Shown piece by piece: positions 1-12,157 of a stretch of 64,000 nucleotides of DNA. Below the pieces are notes generated by a model, which had not been told where the DNA came from, did not search any database, and saw nothing but the letters and a program-made list of their open reading frames with translations. Origin of the DNA: Phlebiopsis flavidoalba (Eukaryota; Basidiomycota; Agaricomycetes; Polyporales; Phanerochaetaceae); the NCBI GenBank assembly GCA_035772785.1, contig JAOCPU010000085.1:19907-83906 (forward strand). The letters are read 5' to 3'. The translations under genes and the position numbers were made by a program. Within the stretch, counting starts at the first letter, position 1. Each line of letters opens with the position of its first letter.

Positions 1-989
1 TGCGTCCGAACCGAAACGCCACATTCTGATGCAGTGACAAGTGACCGAAAGGCGCCTCGGGGGAAGGGGTGCTTCGCGCCTTCGCACGCATGCGCCCGGT
101 GTTCACGCACGGCAGGGCGACACAGACTTATCGCGTCTGGTGATCACGCCGCGGTCGCTTTACGGGGACTTCATGCAGGTGGAGCCCCGTGTGTGTGCGT
201 GTCTGGGAGGTCCGGGATGAATCATCAATGGGAGGGATCAGTGGGTTCATTTGGCTCGCATTTTTTCGGCGCGCACCGAGCTCGGCGGCGCGGACGTCAG
301 GCTGATCAAGGTTTGGCGAGTGGGTTGATCGACGGGACGGGCCCTCGCGCTTCTAGGTTCGTTCGAGTGCACAAATGGGCATCGTCTGCAGCGTAATAAA
401 CTGGGAAAATGTAGTGTGCGTACGTAAACGACATGTACAAGAGCCGGGCGTGGCTCCGGCTGGTGTGAACCTCCTGCAGGGGGAGGATCAGTGCGCGCGC
501 GGTGGGCATTGGCGGTGCCTGGGGGCCGCGACAGGTGCCCATGGCGTGATTGATGACACCGCGGGTTGGCCTTATCGCAGAAAAAAGGCCGGGATCGGAG
601 ATCTTGGGGATCAAATGGCGCGGCGGTCGTGCCGAATCTCGAGCTTGTCGTTGGGCGGCTACAAGCGAGTGAGACGCGCGCGAGGGTGTATTGGAAGTTC
701 AGGGACGTCTGAGCGTGTCTCCCTCTCCTTGTTTCGGCACGGCCCAGCAGAGAGCTCCTTCGAACATCGCGCAGACGCATCAATCGCCCCCGCTTTTCTC
801 AGGCGCTTTCCCAAAAGACTTAAAGTCACCCCCTTCCGTTCCTTCCCTTCGCACAGCCCTCGCCATCCTCAGTCCACCCGGGCAGCACACCACTCGCCCT
901 CTCCCCACCCGACCTTGTATGACGACAGCCATCGCACCCACAGCGACCCACAACGACATGGCCCACCTCTCCAGTTCAAGGGCGAGATC
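1..989. other. upstream region of the transcription factor gene
   Basis: No gene could be supported here. Several long open frames exist on both strands, but they lack recognisable domains and fit the high GC content. The last 200 bases before 990 are rich in C and T, as is common just upstream of fungal start codons. An alternative ATG for the downstream gene lies at 919. Confidence 0.5.
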
Positions 990-2331
990 ATGGACTTTGA
1001 CCTCGGCATCGAGATTGACCACCGCAAACGGTACGGCCCTGCTTTTTTTTTCGCAGTCGAAACTCGATCGCTGATCACCCTCCAGCCGCCGCAACAGGAC
1101 CACCCAGATCCTTGCCTCAACTGCCACACGTCGAAGCGCAAGGTAACCCCAACTCTTATTCTTCGGTTGAACCCATTATTTAGAGTTTCGCAGTGTGATC
1201 GCAAGCGCCCCTGCCAACGCTGCATCCAGCTCGGCCTGACGGGTCTTTGCGTGTACGAAGTCGACGATCCCGCGGCGCGGGACGATCCAAACATTGACGA
1301 GACGACCCGTCTCAGGGAACCGCATCGCAGAACTCGAGTCGCTGTGTCCGTGAGCTCCGAGGTTGATGTCCCAACGCCACGTCTGCAGCGCGACCTGCAG
1401 TCTCAACCTTGCCAGAGAGGTGAAACCCCACCCACGCTGGGGCCGAGCCAAACTTCTGCGACGGCGACGCATCAGAAAAGTGGCACTCGCGCTCAACACG
1501 GCGGCAGGCCCTCTTCCAACGGGGGGGCAGCGACAGCAGGCCCTCGAGGGCCCGCAGGCCTCGCCGGTCGTCAAGACCGAACCCTCAGCGGAGCAACAGC
1601 AGGCGCAGGCGCAGCAGCCCCAGCTGTACCGGGATCTGTCGCCGTCGCCGCCGCCGAGCAGCTGACGTTCGCGCAACGGGGACTCCGCGGCGGCGGCGGC
1701 GAGCACCTGCACATACTCGCCCGCGCGCGAGCAGCTTCGTCGATCAGCTACCCGCACACGCGGCAGTCGAGCCTCTCGATTCCCGCGCCGGACGTGTACT
1801 ACCACCAGCCGTACATGCGCTCGCCGAGCAGGGCACGCCGGACGCGGGCGGGGCGACCCCGCGTGCGCGTGCCTCACAACCCGCCGCGGGCGCGCCGCTC
1901 ATCTCGCCCTCACGCACCAGCTGCAGAGCGCACGCTCGAGCCTGCTGCGGCAGCTGCCCGAGCACGCCGCGCGGCACGGCTGCCTCATCCTCAAGCGCAT
2001 CGCGCAGCTGAACGACTTCCTCATGCAGTACGTAAAGTCCCCGCCCCCTCCCTCCCCCTCCCCCTTACTCACACCCTGGCAGCGGCGGCAGCGGCGACGG
2101 CACGCCCGGCTCGACAGTTCGACCGAGTTCGACGCCGTCGGATTTCGCCTCCCGAGAGCGAGCTGCTCTCGCCCGTGTCGACGTCGAGCCACTCGTAAGC
2201 CTCGCGAACACGATCCCGCCCGACTGGCCCGCCATCGCCGCGCCGCGCCGTCCGACGTACGACCTCCTACTTCCCCGTCATCGCCCGGCCCGACCCACGG
2301 AATGTACCACAAGGGGTACCACATCAACTGA
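990..2331 (+). CDS. Zn(II)2Cys6 fungal-type transcription factor
   Basis: This encodes a nuclear DNA-binding regulator with a binuclear zinc cluster. The cluster is split by an intron at about 1143-1193: the first exon ends CLNCHTSKRK and the next begins CDRKRPCQRC, giving the six-cysteine C-x2-C-x6-C-x5-C-x2-C-x(6-8)-C pattern. A probable earlier intron runs 1031-1056. After the zinc cluster come the conserved LCVYEVDDPA segment and an ETTRLRNRIAELESL coiled coil. The coil is readable only after removing one extra G in the run near 1316. A PHPRW motif follows near 1430. The C-terminal half is low-complexity (Q, P, S, A) with a conserved helix LILKRIAQLNDFLMQ at 1988-2032 and another intron after it. 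I chose the start giving MDFDLGIEIDHRK. Target genes cannot be inferred. Several single-base frame breaks are present. Confidence 0.85.
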
Positions 2332-3164
2332 GCGCGCCCCGCCGTGCCCTCCGTCCGCCCCGCCCCCCCGCACACACCCCACCCCATCCCCCGCCTCGCG
2401 CACACCCACACCCGCGCGCTCCACGCCGCCTTCTCCCGCGGCGCCACTGCGGCGCCCGCCCACACGCCGCGCCCTGCGCTCCCGCCCTGATATATCCCAT
2501 GTTGTAGCTCTACTGGCCGTCTCTGCAGGTGGTAATATTATTCCTCTCCGGTGTCTGTCTAGAGGTTGTCCTATGTAGAGACCCGCCCGCCGTGTACCTG
2601 TACTCTATTGCGCGCGTATGACTATGCGTTTACGTCACGACTGGTGTGTGGTGTGCTTGTTGTTGTGTGCGCGCTGCCCAGAGGTGTCTGCAAAGGCTCC
2701 GAAGGGTGAGCTTGGGTGATTGATGATGGGCGTCGTCAGGAGTGGTGATCGGTCTGGCAGAGGCGTGAAAGTCACACCGACGGCGATCAGGATTTAGGCT
2801 TGGATTGGACAGAGCTTTCCCCACGACGGGATACACTGATTCATGCAGGTACATACAGCGAAATGGCATTCATTCCAGTGAACGGACGAGCGGACGTCCG
2901 ATGCCCTCCCAAGCCTGGTTGGATACCAGTCTCGCGGGCGAGCAAACCCGTGTATAGTTGGGTTGCGAATACGACGAGATGCTAGTGTCCGGTCTGCTCG
3001 TGGAGATCAAAAGCCGTAATGGGTTCTATTCGAAGGACGAGATACGCAAAAGACGGACGACAAATTCGTTGGCAGACGTGCGTGCGAGGGGCAGGCGAGG
3101 CCAGAAGTGCATGGGGGACGTACTCCCGTATATTGTCTCTCGACGTACGCAGGCCACATGGTGA
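2332..3164. other. convergent 3' intergenic region
   Basis: This stretch separates the 3' end of the zinc-cluster gene from the 3' end of the TANGO2-like gene on the other strand, so it should hold both 3' untranslated regions. No domain-bearing frame was found. Confidence 0.5.
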
Positions 3165-4261
3165 TCACGTCTCCAGCTTGAACGTGAACCACGCGCTGCT
3201 GCTCGCGCTCGCCCTCGTGTGCGTTCTGCTCCGCGGCGAGCGTCCAGATGTCCCGATCGTTAAAAACGACGCTGCCTCCGTCGCGCCCCACGAGGATCAC
3301 CGTCGAGAGCCTGGTCCCGTAGAGGGGCCCCTCCGCCGACCCGCCGTAAACGGGATCCGCAGAGGCTCGATTTGAATCGTGTTCCTCAGCTCCGAGCGTT
3401 CGCGCGCGGCGGCGCCGCGCTCCGCCATCTTAGTGATCGTCAGTCAGCCGTGCACACGCCGGCGAACGGCCAAAACGGCGTGCACAGCACGTCCAACAGA
3501 GCCCGAACAGGCGCCTCCACGAGGGCGGCCTCGTCCCCCGCGCCCCGACCATCGCCCGCTGCAGCGCGTCGCGGAAGAGCGCCGCGCCTGTGCGGACCTT
3601 CGGCCAGGTCCGCCGCCTCCCGCGCCCGCGCCGTCGACGCCGTGTCGATGAGCGCGCCGCACGCGCACTCGGCCCCGCCCAGCGCACGCGCCGCGACGCG
3701 CCCCCCGCCGCCGGGTTCGTCACATACGCCGCCTCGTACCTTACACCCCCCGCTTCTGCCTTCGGCTCGAGCAGGAGCAAATCTTAAACCCGTCGCATAC
3801 GTCCTGTTCCTCTCCACCAACGCCTTTACGTGCTCTTCCAGACCCTCGCCGGCGTCGCAAAGAAGGAACGCGCGCGCGAGCTCGCCGCGGCTCGAGCCGT
3901 ACGCGCCGTGCGCCTCCGTTGATGTTCGTCCTGCGGGGCGCGGCGTCAGTGCCGCAAGCGCATGAGGCGGGGCGGGCGCACAGAAAGGCGGCGCGCCCCC
4001 GCGCGGCTGAGGCCCAGCCAGGGTGCCCCCCGCGCGCAGGTCGCGCCCCGAGAGCACGCTCCCCTGCGTGTCGCCCGTCGCGCCCGTCGCGCTCGGCTCG
4101 AAGGAGTGCCAGTGCGCGGGCGTCGTGAGGGCGCGCGCGAGGTACTCGTCGCGGTTGCTGCACAGGATCCTAGCAGGCGTGAGCTCGCGTTTGCTGCGCG
4201 GCGGCGGGGACGTACAGGGCGTAATCGGGGGGTGCTCGAGTGTCCAGAAGCCGACGCACAT
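3165..4261 (-). CDS. TANGO2: TANGO2/NRDE-family protein
   Basis: The product begins MCVGFWTLEHP and, after a short intron whose acceptor is the TAG before the next exon, continues ILCSNRDEYLAR. This is the defining N-terminal NRDE signature (N-R-D-E) of the TANGO2 family. Further conserved pieces follow in order: the histidine/tryptophan-rich PAHWHSFE segment, SGRDLRAGGTWLG, the AHGAYGSSRGELARAFL helix, and a C-terminal FNDRDIWTLAAE segment. The last is typical of the family end (a variable -F-x-E-R domain). Family members act in the cytoplasm, mitochondria or Golgi and have been linked to acyl-CoA and haem handling; the exact reaction is not settled. At least four single-base frame breaks occur, for example an extra C after EHP and another before the end. 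The stop gives a C-terminus close to FKLET. Confidence 0.85.
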
Positions 4262-4860
4262 CGTGGTGATACCAGCGCCGCGTGTCGTTCGAATAGCCTT
4301 TTCCGCGCAAATGAAAAGATGCGGTCTGGCTTCTTCTGTTGTGTCCGTGGTGGTGTGGTAGGTCAGGCGAGGTGGCGTACGCAAGGGACCTGGGCATCGC
4401 GGGTGCCGCCGAGCGATCGTACTTGAATGGCTGCCAATTCGGCATGGGGCCCAGGTTTTCTGTGGGCACATGATGCTTTTGCGGGCCGTTTTAGTCCAAA
4501 TCTGGCGGGAAACCGTTGCCAATTCGGCCGAATCCCGCCCAATACGTCACAGTCGATGACATGCCCTACGCTCGGTCGCGCGCGAAAACAGTCAAGACTT
4601 TGAGGTATCGTGGATACCACCAGTATCACTCATTTCATCGTCATGAGGATGGCCCCATCACAAGGCGAAGAACGGTTCATCGCATGAGCGTCCGAGCGCA
4701 TTCCACCGACAATGGATTCCTCTTTGCGCCAAAAAACTATTACACAGATATTTATAACACCACCAGACCATAGTCGGTTGCGCCCCCGGATTGCTCCAAA
4801 AAAAAAAAAGATATTATACACCAATTAGTTTCCGAATATTTGTGAACCAGATGCTCTGAT
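4262..4860. other. intergenic region
   Basis: This is upstream of the TANGO2-like gene and downstream of the small gene, both on the minus strand. It contains an A-run at 4799-4810. No coding signal was recognised. Confidence 0.4.
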
Positions 4861-5271
4861 TTACACCAGCCGACCGCCAGGCTCATACAGCTTCCGCTGC
4901 TCCTCAACACCGACGTCATCGACCACGCGTGTTACCGCGCGGACAGAGTCGCCGACGGCCTTGTCGCGCGCGGCGTCGGCGTCGGCGTGCGTGCCCCGAA
5001 CGTCGAGGGGAGCTTTTCCCGGGCCCAGTCTGCGGCCTGCTGAGCCAAGGCTGTGTCACGAGGTTAGCCCGCGGACGCAGTGGATGTGCGAGTGACGACG
5101 TACGTGTCTGGCCGGTCGATGCGGAGGCTTTCTCTTCTTGGGGTGGGACGAGGGAGTTCATTGGCTGGGAACATTAATATGAGGAAACCCGCGGCTTTGA
5201 GGAGAGACGTGTGACGCGTACCTTTCCTCGGAAGCCTTCAGATGTTCGCCGGCGTTCGTGAGATGGCTCAT
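4861..5271 (-). CDS. small hydrophilic protein, three exons
   Basis: I do not recognise a family. A consistent three-exon model can be read: MSHLTNAGEHLKASEER, an intron with a GTACGC donor and CCCAG acceptor, then PMNSLVPPQEEKASASTGQT. A second intron (GTACGT to ACACAG) is followed by ALAQQAADWAREKLPSTFG and an alanine/aspartate-rich tail ending LYEPGGRLV. The total is about 100 residues, charged and soluble, with no signal peptide or membrane segment. One frame change is needed in the last exon. Both introns are the usual ~55 nt for this genome, and the exon frames agree across the junctions, which is the main support for a real gene. It may be a stress-type hydrophilin, but that is a guess. 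Confidence 0.5.
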
Positions 5272-5735
5272 AGTGTGTAGTGTAGTCGTGAGAGTGGTGT
5301 TGAAGTCTATCAACGTAGGGTTAGATTGAGAGGGTACGAGCCAACCGCGGTTTTATAAACGACGAGTGCGCCGTGGGGTGACATCATAGGTGTACGTGAC
5401 CGTGGCTATATGTGCGGAGGGAGCCACCAGCGCAAAACGCCACCCCGACACCACCACGCCGGGTAATATGGTCGTCCCAATGTAGGAGTGGCAGTCTGTC
5501 AAGGCAGTTTTCCAGCTGCGTGTCTGAAAGAGAATGACGCACTTTGACTGCAGGACATCGAGGGCTGTATGCTGCGAGAAACGCCAGTGTTTTCGGTAAA
5601 CGTCTGGGGTGGAGCCCGGATTGACGTGGCGCGAGAGCGCCTTGCTATGTATACCCAAAGGTCGATGAATTTTGAAGAATATTCGACCTAACAAATGGAT
5701 TGCACAACGTGACACCTATGTAAAGCAATAGATCA
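5272..5735. other. intergenic region between two minus-strand genes
   Basis: It holds the upstream sequence of the small gene and the 3' flank of the SDR gene. No coding signal was recognised. Confidence 0.4.
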
Positions 5736-6633
5736 TTACACGGCATACCCCTGTGGTAGACCATGTTGAGCAAAAAAACATAGCCACAAATTTCCACGGC
5801 ACTCACCCCATTCACAAAGATAGTCTGTCCATTGACCCAGCTCGCCTCCTCCCTCGCCAAAAACGCAACAACAGGCCCAATCTCCTCCGGCCGCCCAATG
5901 CGCTTGAGCGGATGCAGATTCGCGACCTCCTCCGCGAGATGCGGATACCCCGCCACGGGCGCCGCGGAAGAGGTCCGTGTCGGTCGCGCTGGGCGCGACG
6001 GCGTTGACGGTGATACCCGCGCGCGCCGAGGTCTTTGGCGAGTACGCGGGTCATCTGCTCGATGGCGCCCTTGCAGGCGACGTAAAGGAGATACTGGGGT
6101 CGGACGAGGGAGACTTTGGTTTGTGAGGACGACATGAAGACTATGCGGCCGCCTGGGGTGGGAAGAGACGTTGAGCACAGATGTTGTTTGCGCGAAGCAG
6201 CTACGCACCAGACGACATGTGCTTAGACGCAGCTTGCACCATGAAGAGAGGCACCTTGACGTTGGCCTCGAAGCCTTCGTCGAACTGTTTCTCGGTGATG
6301 CGTCCAGCGCGTCTGGCTCGGCAGTGATGGCCAGCGTTGAGGACGAGGATGTCGACCTTGCCGAATCGCTTGACCGTGTCCTCCACGAGCTGCAGAGCCT
6401 CCGCCAACGAAGTCATGTCCGCCTTCATCGCGACGGCGGCTCCCTTGCCCTCTGCGCTGACGCGTTCGACGAGTGCGTCGGCTGCAGCTTTGTTGTTATT
6501 GGCGTAGCCTCCCCACTGTTGACAACGACCGTCGCCCAGGGTCGCTGGCGAGACGCGAGACGATGCAGTCGCCGATGCGACGCGAGAGGATCACAGTGAC
6601 AATGGCAACTTTGCCTGTGAGAGAGAGAGACAT
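5736..6633 (-). CDS. short-chain dehydrogenase/reductase (FabG-like)
   Basis: This is a classical NAD(P)-dependent SDR of about 250 residues. It starts MSLSLTGKVAIVT; the Rossmann glycine motif just after it is damaged by indels, but IGDCIVSRLASD is clear. Next come MKADMTSLAEA, DILVLNAG (the NAG motif), ANVKVPLFMVQAA, then after an intron GRIVFMSSSQ and the catalytic Y-x3-K in LYVACKGAIEQM. KDLGARG and LHPLKRIGRPEEIGPVVAFL follow, and then SWVNGQTIFVNG. A final 15-nt exon supplies GYAV and the stop after an intron of 56 nt. It resembles 3-oxoacyl-ACP reductase-like fungal SDRs; the substrate is unknown. A paralogue with the same exon ending lies at 29023-29914. Confidence 0.9.
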
Positions 6634-7680
6634 GGTTCGTGAGCTTCTCGAGTATGTGCTTGAAAGGACCGCACAGCGTACCATTTTGTACTCAAGGGTA
6701 TGGTGCAAACCGAGAGAAGAAACGACATGCCGTTGAGCAGTGCGCGTACCCTCGGCAGCCCACCTCATCGGGGGTCGCTTCAGAAACACCGTGTATCCCA
6801 AACAGCATTGGACGCTCGTCATGACCGCCAGCGAGTCAACTTGCAAAGTCAGCCGGTGAACACAGCAGAGCCGTGAGCATCGCTGCGACAACGAGTCAAT
6901 GTACCATAGCCTTCGGAGAGCTTTGTAGCGGCAACTTGATGACCGAGTGAGGTAAGTCGCCCTTGGCTTAGACTGAGACGACGGTTCACCGAACGTAAAC
7001 GACTCATTGCAAAGCGGCGCGGCGAGCGTCTCGAGAAGTGGTCGGTGGGTCGTTCCTGCCGCGCTACGGGGGCATCGCTGTTGTTAGAATGAAGGATTGT
7101 TAGATCGACAATGAGAAAACTCACTGCTTCACGCTATTCGACGCCGTGACTTGTTTCTAATACCCCGAGGTCGGCAATTGTAAAGTCGAAACGTTTGCGC
7201 GAATCCCGCCCGCGGGTGACTGGCAAGAAGTTCGGTCGTGGGGCGCACACCAGAGTTTTTCACCACAGTGCATATCATGATATGTGACCATATATCGCAC
7301 AATATGCACTACTTTCTGTTGACTACCATCTGACCTGGTGTGTCGACAAGGCCTAGACGGTGGTGTGAGTGTAAGCACATGTGTACGAGTCTGAGCGAGC
7401 TCCATGTAAAGTCTTTCGCATGTTGTAGGGTTTCACTAGGGTTGAGTGAATATCATGGCTGAGGGTGTCTATCTGATCCAGTGACGGGTAGCGTGAGGGT
7501 AATTGCAGAGGTCGTGGTGGCAAAAGGAGAGACGCGTCGCGCGTCGCTCGTCCAGTCTGGATCTCAGCGTCACGTGAAGCCATCTCAGTCGCGAGGACAG
7601 GGTCTCGTCACTTTGACCGCAACTCATCTCTCTCACCAAATCTAGCTACACCGCCGTTGTGCGATTTACGACATATTCTT
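6634..7680. other. intergenic region before duplication A
   Basis: This is shared upstream space of the minus-strand SDR and the plus-strand three-domain gene, so it probably holds two divergent promoters. Similarity to copy B begins near 7560. No coding signal was recognised. Confidence 0.4.
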
Positions 7681-10600
7681 ATGCCGCGGAAGCGCCGCGC
7701 CCCTATCCCCCAATACGAACTTGAGCGAGTGGCCCCTGAAGAAACACGCAAGTCGCCACCACCATTTGAAGATGGAGTTGTCCCCCGGCGATCTATGGCA
7801 GCTCACTCTAGACGAAAGTCACTCTATGCGGCAAAAAGGAAAAGATCTCTTCTGCGTCCACTCAGAATATTCGGGTTCTGCTACAATGCTTTGCGCTGGA
7901 TGGTAACCAGCTGTCAGGCCGAGTTCACGCCTCATACGTGATGCCTTTCCACTGCACCCCACAGGCACACGGCCAACCTCGTTGCAGGCGGCTTCTTCCA
8001 CGCCTTTCCTGGTGAGGAAAAGGAGAAGCTCAAGCGAAGAAAGCTGCTTCATTGTTCACTACATGGGCGGCGAGGCCTAAGAACAGGGGCGAAATCGTTC
8101 GAGGCGCACTTGAAGAGTTTGAAGCGCGTTATCGATTACATAGGCGATTTGCTCCTATGTAGAGATAAAAGCGCACGAGAGGACCGACCCGTCTCAAATT
8201 CCAAGACCGAATGCGATGTGGGGCCGAGTCCCTACCGCGGAGACGCAAGCCGCGGCTCAGGATGGTACGCTTTCGTGGTGCAGTATGCAACTCAGCTCTC
8301 AAGCAAAATTCGTTACAGCCGACTCGGAAATGGGCGGAGCCCGATGAATCAGCTGATTCATTAGAAGAACGCGAGAGAGAGGCCTCGAAAGGTACGGCGA
8401 ACCGCGTCAGGGGCGCGAGTACTTGTCGTGGGGACGCAAGACTCTGCCTCATCGACGAGATCCCAGCCAAATCACGCGACAGAGGATGGTATGGTCTTAT
8501 GGTACAATGCTGAACCCAGCCTCTAACGTCAAACCTGTCACAGATCGGTTGGAGACGGCGGAGCTCGATAAATTCCTCGAATCATTAAGAGAATGCGAGA
8601 GGAGAGTAAAGGCCGCTGCAGAACAGTACTTGGATCTACTCGCAGAGAATGTCAAAACATTTCAGAGCCCAGGAAAAATCCACTCCGGATGCCCGAAACC
8701 CCTACAGCGATGGTAAGTCCTCTCATATGTCGACACTTGGAAGCACCATTTCGATCGCTTTGAGAGGGGCTTTCATGACATTCCCATGATCTGGAGGTTG
8801 CAGCCCCATTATGGCTTTGAAATAAATTTATTCGTCAGGTTGTCGTGCGTTGGACCAAAAACTCAGATAGAAGGGGCAATTATTCCACTTCTTCAGGCTC
8901 GCATGAGGGCAGTGCCGGCTCACAGCGACTCCATATGGGATCCACTACTCAGCATTCTAACGTCGAGGGTCGAGGCCACTTGTCTGTCACGTCTGCAGAC
9001 CCAGCTGATCCCGCGATGCAGAACATGCTGTCTGCGCTCCAAGACCGCGTCGCCACGCTGGTCAAGCAACGCCACGCATGAGATGGACCAGAGCATGGAC
9101 ATGTACGACAGGCCCTGACCCTCAGCAAAGACGCCACCACAGCTACTCGTCAGCTGGCGAGAATCAAGCAGGAGATGGCGACCCATGCGCACCGCGCGGA
9201 CGTTACCTGCCGTCTTCCGACATACACGCACAGTCATCTAGTGCAAAACCGCGCTCAGCCGGAGAAGATGGGACAGGACCGCCAACGCTCTGGAATATTG
9301 CGACGACCGACTGTGCACTTCCGGGAGGAGGTGTCTGTTCTCGGCGAGAACCACTCGCAGAAGTCTGAAAGATATCATCATCACTTGTCCTGACGCTAGT
9401 GAGGACGATCCCCCGCTCTACGTCCAACTGCGCTGCTCATGTGCTCGACGGAACGCATCACTGGTGCACCGCGTCGACGCGACGTACAACATCCTGCTTC
9501 GTTGCACCGCGCACATGCGTTCTCATCTCGCCACGGGCGGGTTCTTCCATGCGTCTGCGGAGCGAAGCGGGACCAGCGACGGAAGACAGAGATTTTGAAT
9601 TGCCGCTACATGGGCGGCGAGGCGCAAACGAGAGGCGCCTCATTCGACGCAAAGCTGCAAGGCACGAAGCCCTTGGTGGATTACGTCCGCAGATGTGCTA
9701 AGATCGAGATAAAAGGAAGTGTGGATGAGGCATCCTGTCGGGATGAAGGACGCGAGCATGGAAGACCCGGAAGAGGACCTTGAAAGCGGAAAAGTCTGTC
9801 CGTACGATGAACCCTACGAGAACGAAGAGGCCGTAACCGCAGCCACAAATTACATGTCCCGCTCCTCTCACCGATGGCCCGCTCCCCGTGGGCAGCACCC
9901 TAACTACCTCCCCTAATTCCTCTTCTTCAGTCTCTTCCCCAATCGACATCGAGCTCTTTTGCTATCCTCCAAACGTCTATACACCACACGAGTCTTCGTA
10001 TATCTTGAAGTTTCATTGTACCGTGCAAGAACGGACGCACCTCGCCGCCGGTGGATGGTTCCATGCCTACACGGTACGCCGTAAGACAACGCCAATAATG
10101 GACTGTCATTACATGGGTGGAGATCCCCTACCTCGGGGTTAGCGAGCACATTGTGCCGTTTGAAGCACGGCTTGCAAGTACAGCGGGGGTCGAGAAGTAC
10201 ATCCACCCATGGATGTGATTTTTTTCGAAATATTCGCATTACGCTCGGGAGGAACTTGAAGGCCAGGATGCGTCGGAGACAGCTGAAGAGCCTTCTAGCA
10301 GCAGGAAGTCAGGTGGCGCTATATGGTAGGGACCTCGCACGCTCACGGCGGCGTCGAGTCCGTAGAAGACGACACAGCTACTCGGATGGAGGACACAACA
10401 ATCCGAGATGTTACGCACAGTTGTTCAGGTGGATAGCGGCGCAGGTCCTATGGATGGTACGATGGGGCGCCACTACAGCGTGTAAATATGCTCACGGGTA
10501 GTTTTTGTTTTCAGAATCCCCGGATGACATAGCCATCCGGTTAACTCACCTACTCGACGACGCAAAACGGCTGGAATCTATAGCAAAAGCGGCGGAAAAA

Positions 10601-11710
10601 CACGATACCAAGAGCTTTCCACGAAAGTGTATTCGCAAGCCCCGCTCCAACTTCAGCTTGACGAAGCGAACGCACGTATTAAAGAGCAGTTTGAGAGCCG
10701 TGAGCCTACGACGCCATAGTACGCATAGCTGTGGGACTCATACGGATGACAGAATATACCTATGACCCCCAAGCGTCACGAAAAACAACCGCAGGATCTC
10801 TGAATGCCATGGACCAATCCAAGGAGGCTCCTGTCGGCACGCCCTCCCGTTGGTTCGCTATCGACTCGGCTCTCCTGCGCACGGGCAGGACCCCCTTCAC
10901 CGTCAGCGCTGCCCGGCCTCGAAGGCCCTAGAGTCAATGGTGAGCAAATCTCGATGATAACGGGAGGAATAACAAATATTCAACGCCAGCCACATAGATT
11001 GTCACCGTAAAAGGCAGAGCGGCGACTATACGAGTCCCGGGCCGTCTATCGGGGGGTACACCCCTACGCATGCGCAATCTGCCACGGATAGAGGACTGGG
11101 GGTCAACAATCAAGAGGCCCGATGACGCACCTACACCTCCTGCAAGACCAGCAGGAGAAATTAGAAAAGGCTGTGGGAAAGATCAGCGGAGGCGATTAAA
11201 TCGCTGCTGGTACGAGGTCACAAACTAAGAGATGAGAACAGACTCCTTGAACGACATCTTATGAATCTTCGCGGAGAGTCATTATGGGCTTGGACCAAGT
11301 CAACAATGAGCACTCAAAAGATTTTTCCAGGGAGAAATCGAGTTCAGCAAATGCTGGACAACGTCTCCGCATCCATCATGGTGGTGACACAGGTTTAAAT
11401 ATTTTATACAGGCTGACACGAGTTTGACAGCGAAACCACTTCCAAACGATGGTTTCTTCCATGAAGTAGAGGGCGGAACAATCCTCCATCTCGTTCCAGA
11501 TACTGCTTGTATGATGTATCGCATAGCTTACACGCATCCGACCAAGCGAAGGGTGGGGCGGGGGGGGGGGGGCGCAGCAGCATATACAGCGGCGGATGGA
11601 GGGACGTTTTCAGGACGATGAAAAGCTGGGACCCACGGGGTGAGACTCTGATACCGGACGGGTGTACCTGGGATGCTTTGGAACGTTTGAACATTATAGT
11701 TACAAACTGA
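7681..11710 (+). CDS. uncharacterised protein with three repeated ~95-residue domains, copy A
   Basis: I do not recognise the family. The gene is multi-exon with ~55-nt introns, for example GGATG|gtacgc...ttacag near 8266-8320 and GGATG|gtatgg...cacag near 8489-8544. Reading through introns and frame breaks gives the following order. Domain 1 (about 7850-8180) has VMPFHCTPQAH, GGFFHAFPG, HYMGGEA and LKRVIDYI. Then come a short acidic linker (EPDESADSLEE), helical AAAEQYLDLLAENV, and a coiled coil MLSALQDRVATLVKQRHA. A basic motif RRPTVHFREEVSVLGE follows. Domain 2 (about 9410-9740) has CTAHMRSHLATGGFFHASAE, CRYMGGEA and KPLVDYV. A Ser/Pro linker leads to domain 3 (about 9945-10240) with FHCTVQERTHLAAGGWFHA and CHYMGGDP. 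A second coiled coil near 10510-10680 and a C-terminal ETLIPDGCTWDALERLNI end the protein. There is no signal peptide or membrane segment. The start is uncertain. Copy A is more decayed than copy B. Confidence 0.65.
11560..11572. repeat. G13 homopolymer insertion specific to copy A
   Basis: A run of 13 G lies inside about 28 extra bases that copy B lacks at the same place (B reads directly from ACCAAGCGAGG into CAGCATATAC near 18070). It disrupts the C-terminal coding part of the three-domain gene in copy A. Confidence 0.8.
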
Positions 11711-12157
11711 CCATCGGGTCATCATATGAGAATTCGCTGATCTTGCAAAGTGCCTTTTGCTGGAGAGCTTTCGGGTGACAATATTACACATTTTATTTTT
11801 ATTTTTTAGAGGGCTGCGAAGAGGCTGATAGTCATGGTAAGACGAGGGACAAGGCTGCAAGACGCACCCGCCTGATAGTCATGGTAAGACGAGGGACACA
11901 AGACGCACCCCAGAAAGCATCCACACAGAAGTGGCATGGTCGTACGGACACGATAAGCGCACTTGACGGCGAGTACGGTGAGTGCGGCGAGAAGCGGCCG
12001 CCGCGCGTGCAGTGTTGTGGCATCTGTAACATTGCGAAGTGTTTCGGAGGGAGTAAACTAAGCTTTTGCGGGGCTCAGAACTCCGTGTTATTTGCTACGT
12101 TGTATATAAGCTTCACGAATTCCTCTAGGCTGAGTATTTTTATCGCACTCACCTGCT
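11711..12157 (+). promoter_or_regulatory. cerato-platanin promoter region, copy A, with TATA box
   Basis: This 447-bp spacer between the three-domain gene and the cerato-platanin copy is well conserved with 18228-18618. A TATATAAG box sits at 12103-12110, 48 bases before the ATG. Two nearly identical direct repeats of about 26 bases (starting GATAGTCATGGTAAGACG) occur at 11827 and 11875. Only one remains in copy B. Confidence 0.6.

Noticed and set aside
375..2198. 607-codon open frame on the plus strand
   Set aside because: It runs through introns and several frames of the zinc-cluster gene. Only its central part carries real zinc-cluster codons, so the whole is not one protein.
3440..4522. 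360-codon minus-strand frame taken as a single protein
   Set aside because: It contains true TANGO2 segments but also reads through an intron and upstream sequence. The gene model from the ATG at 4261 explains the conserved motifs better.
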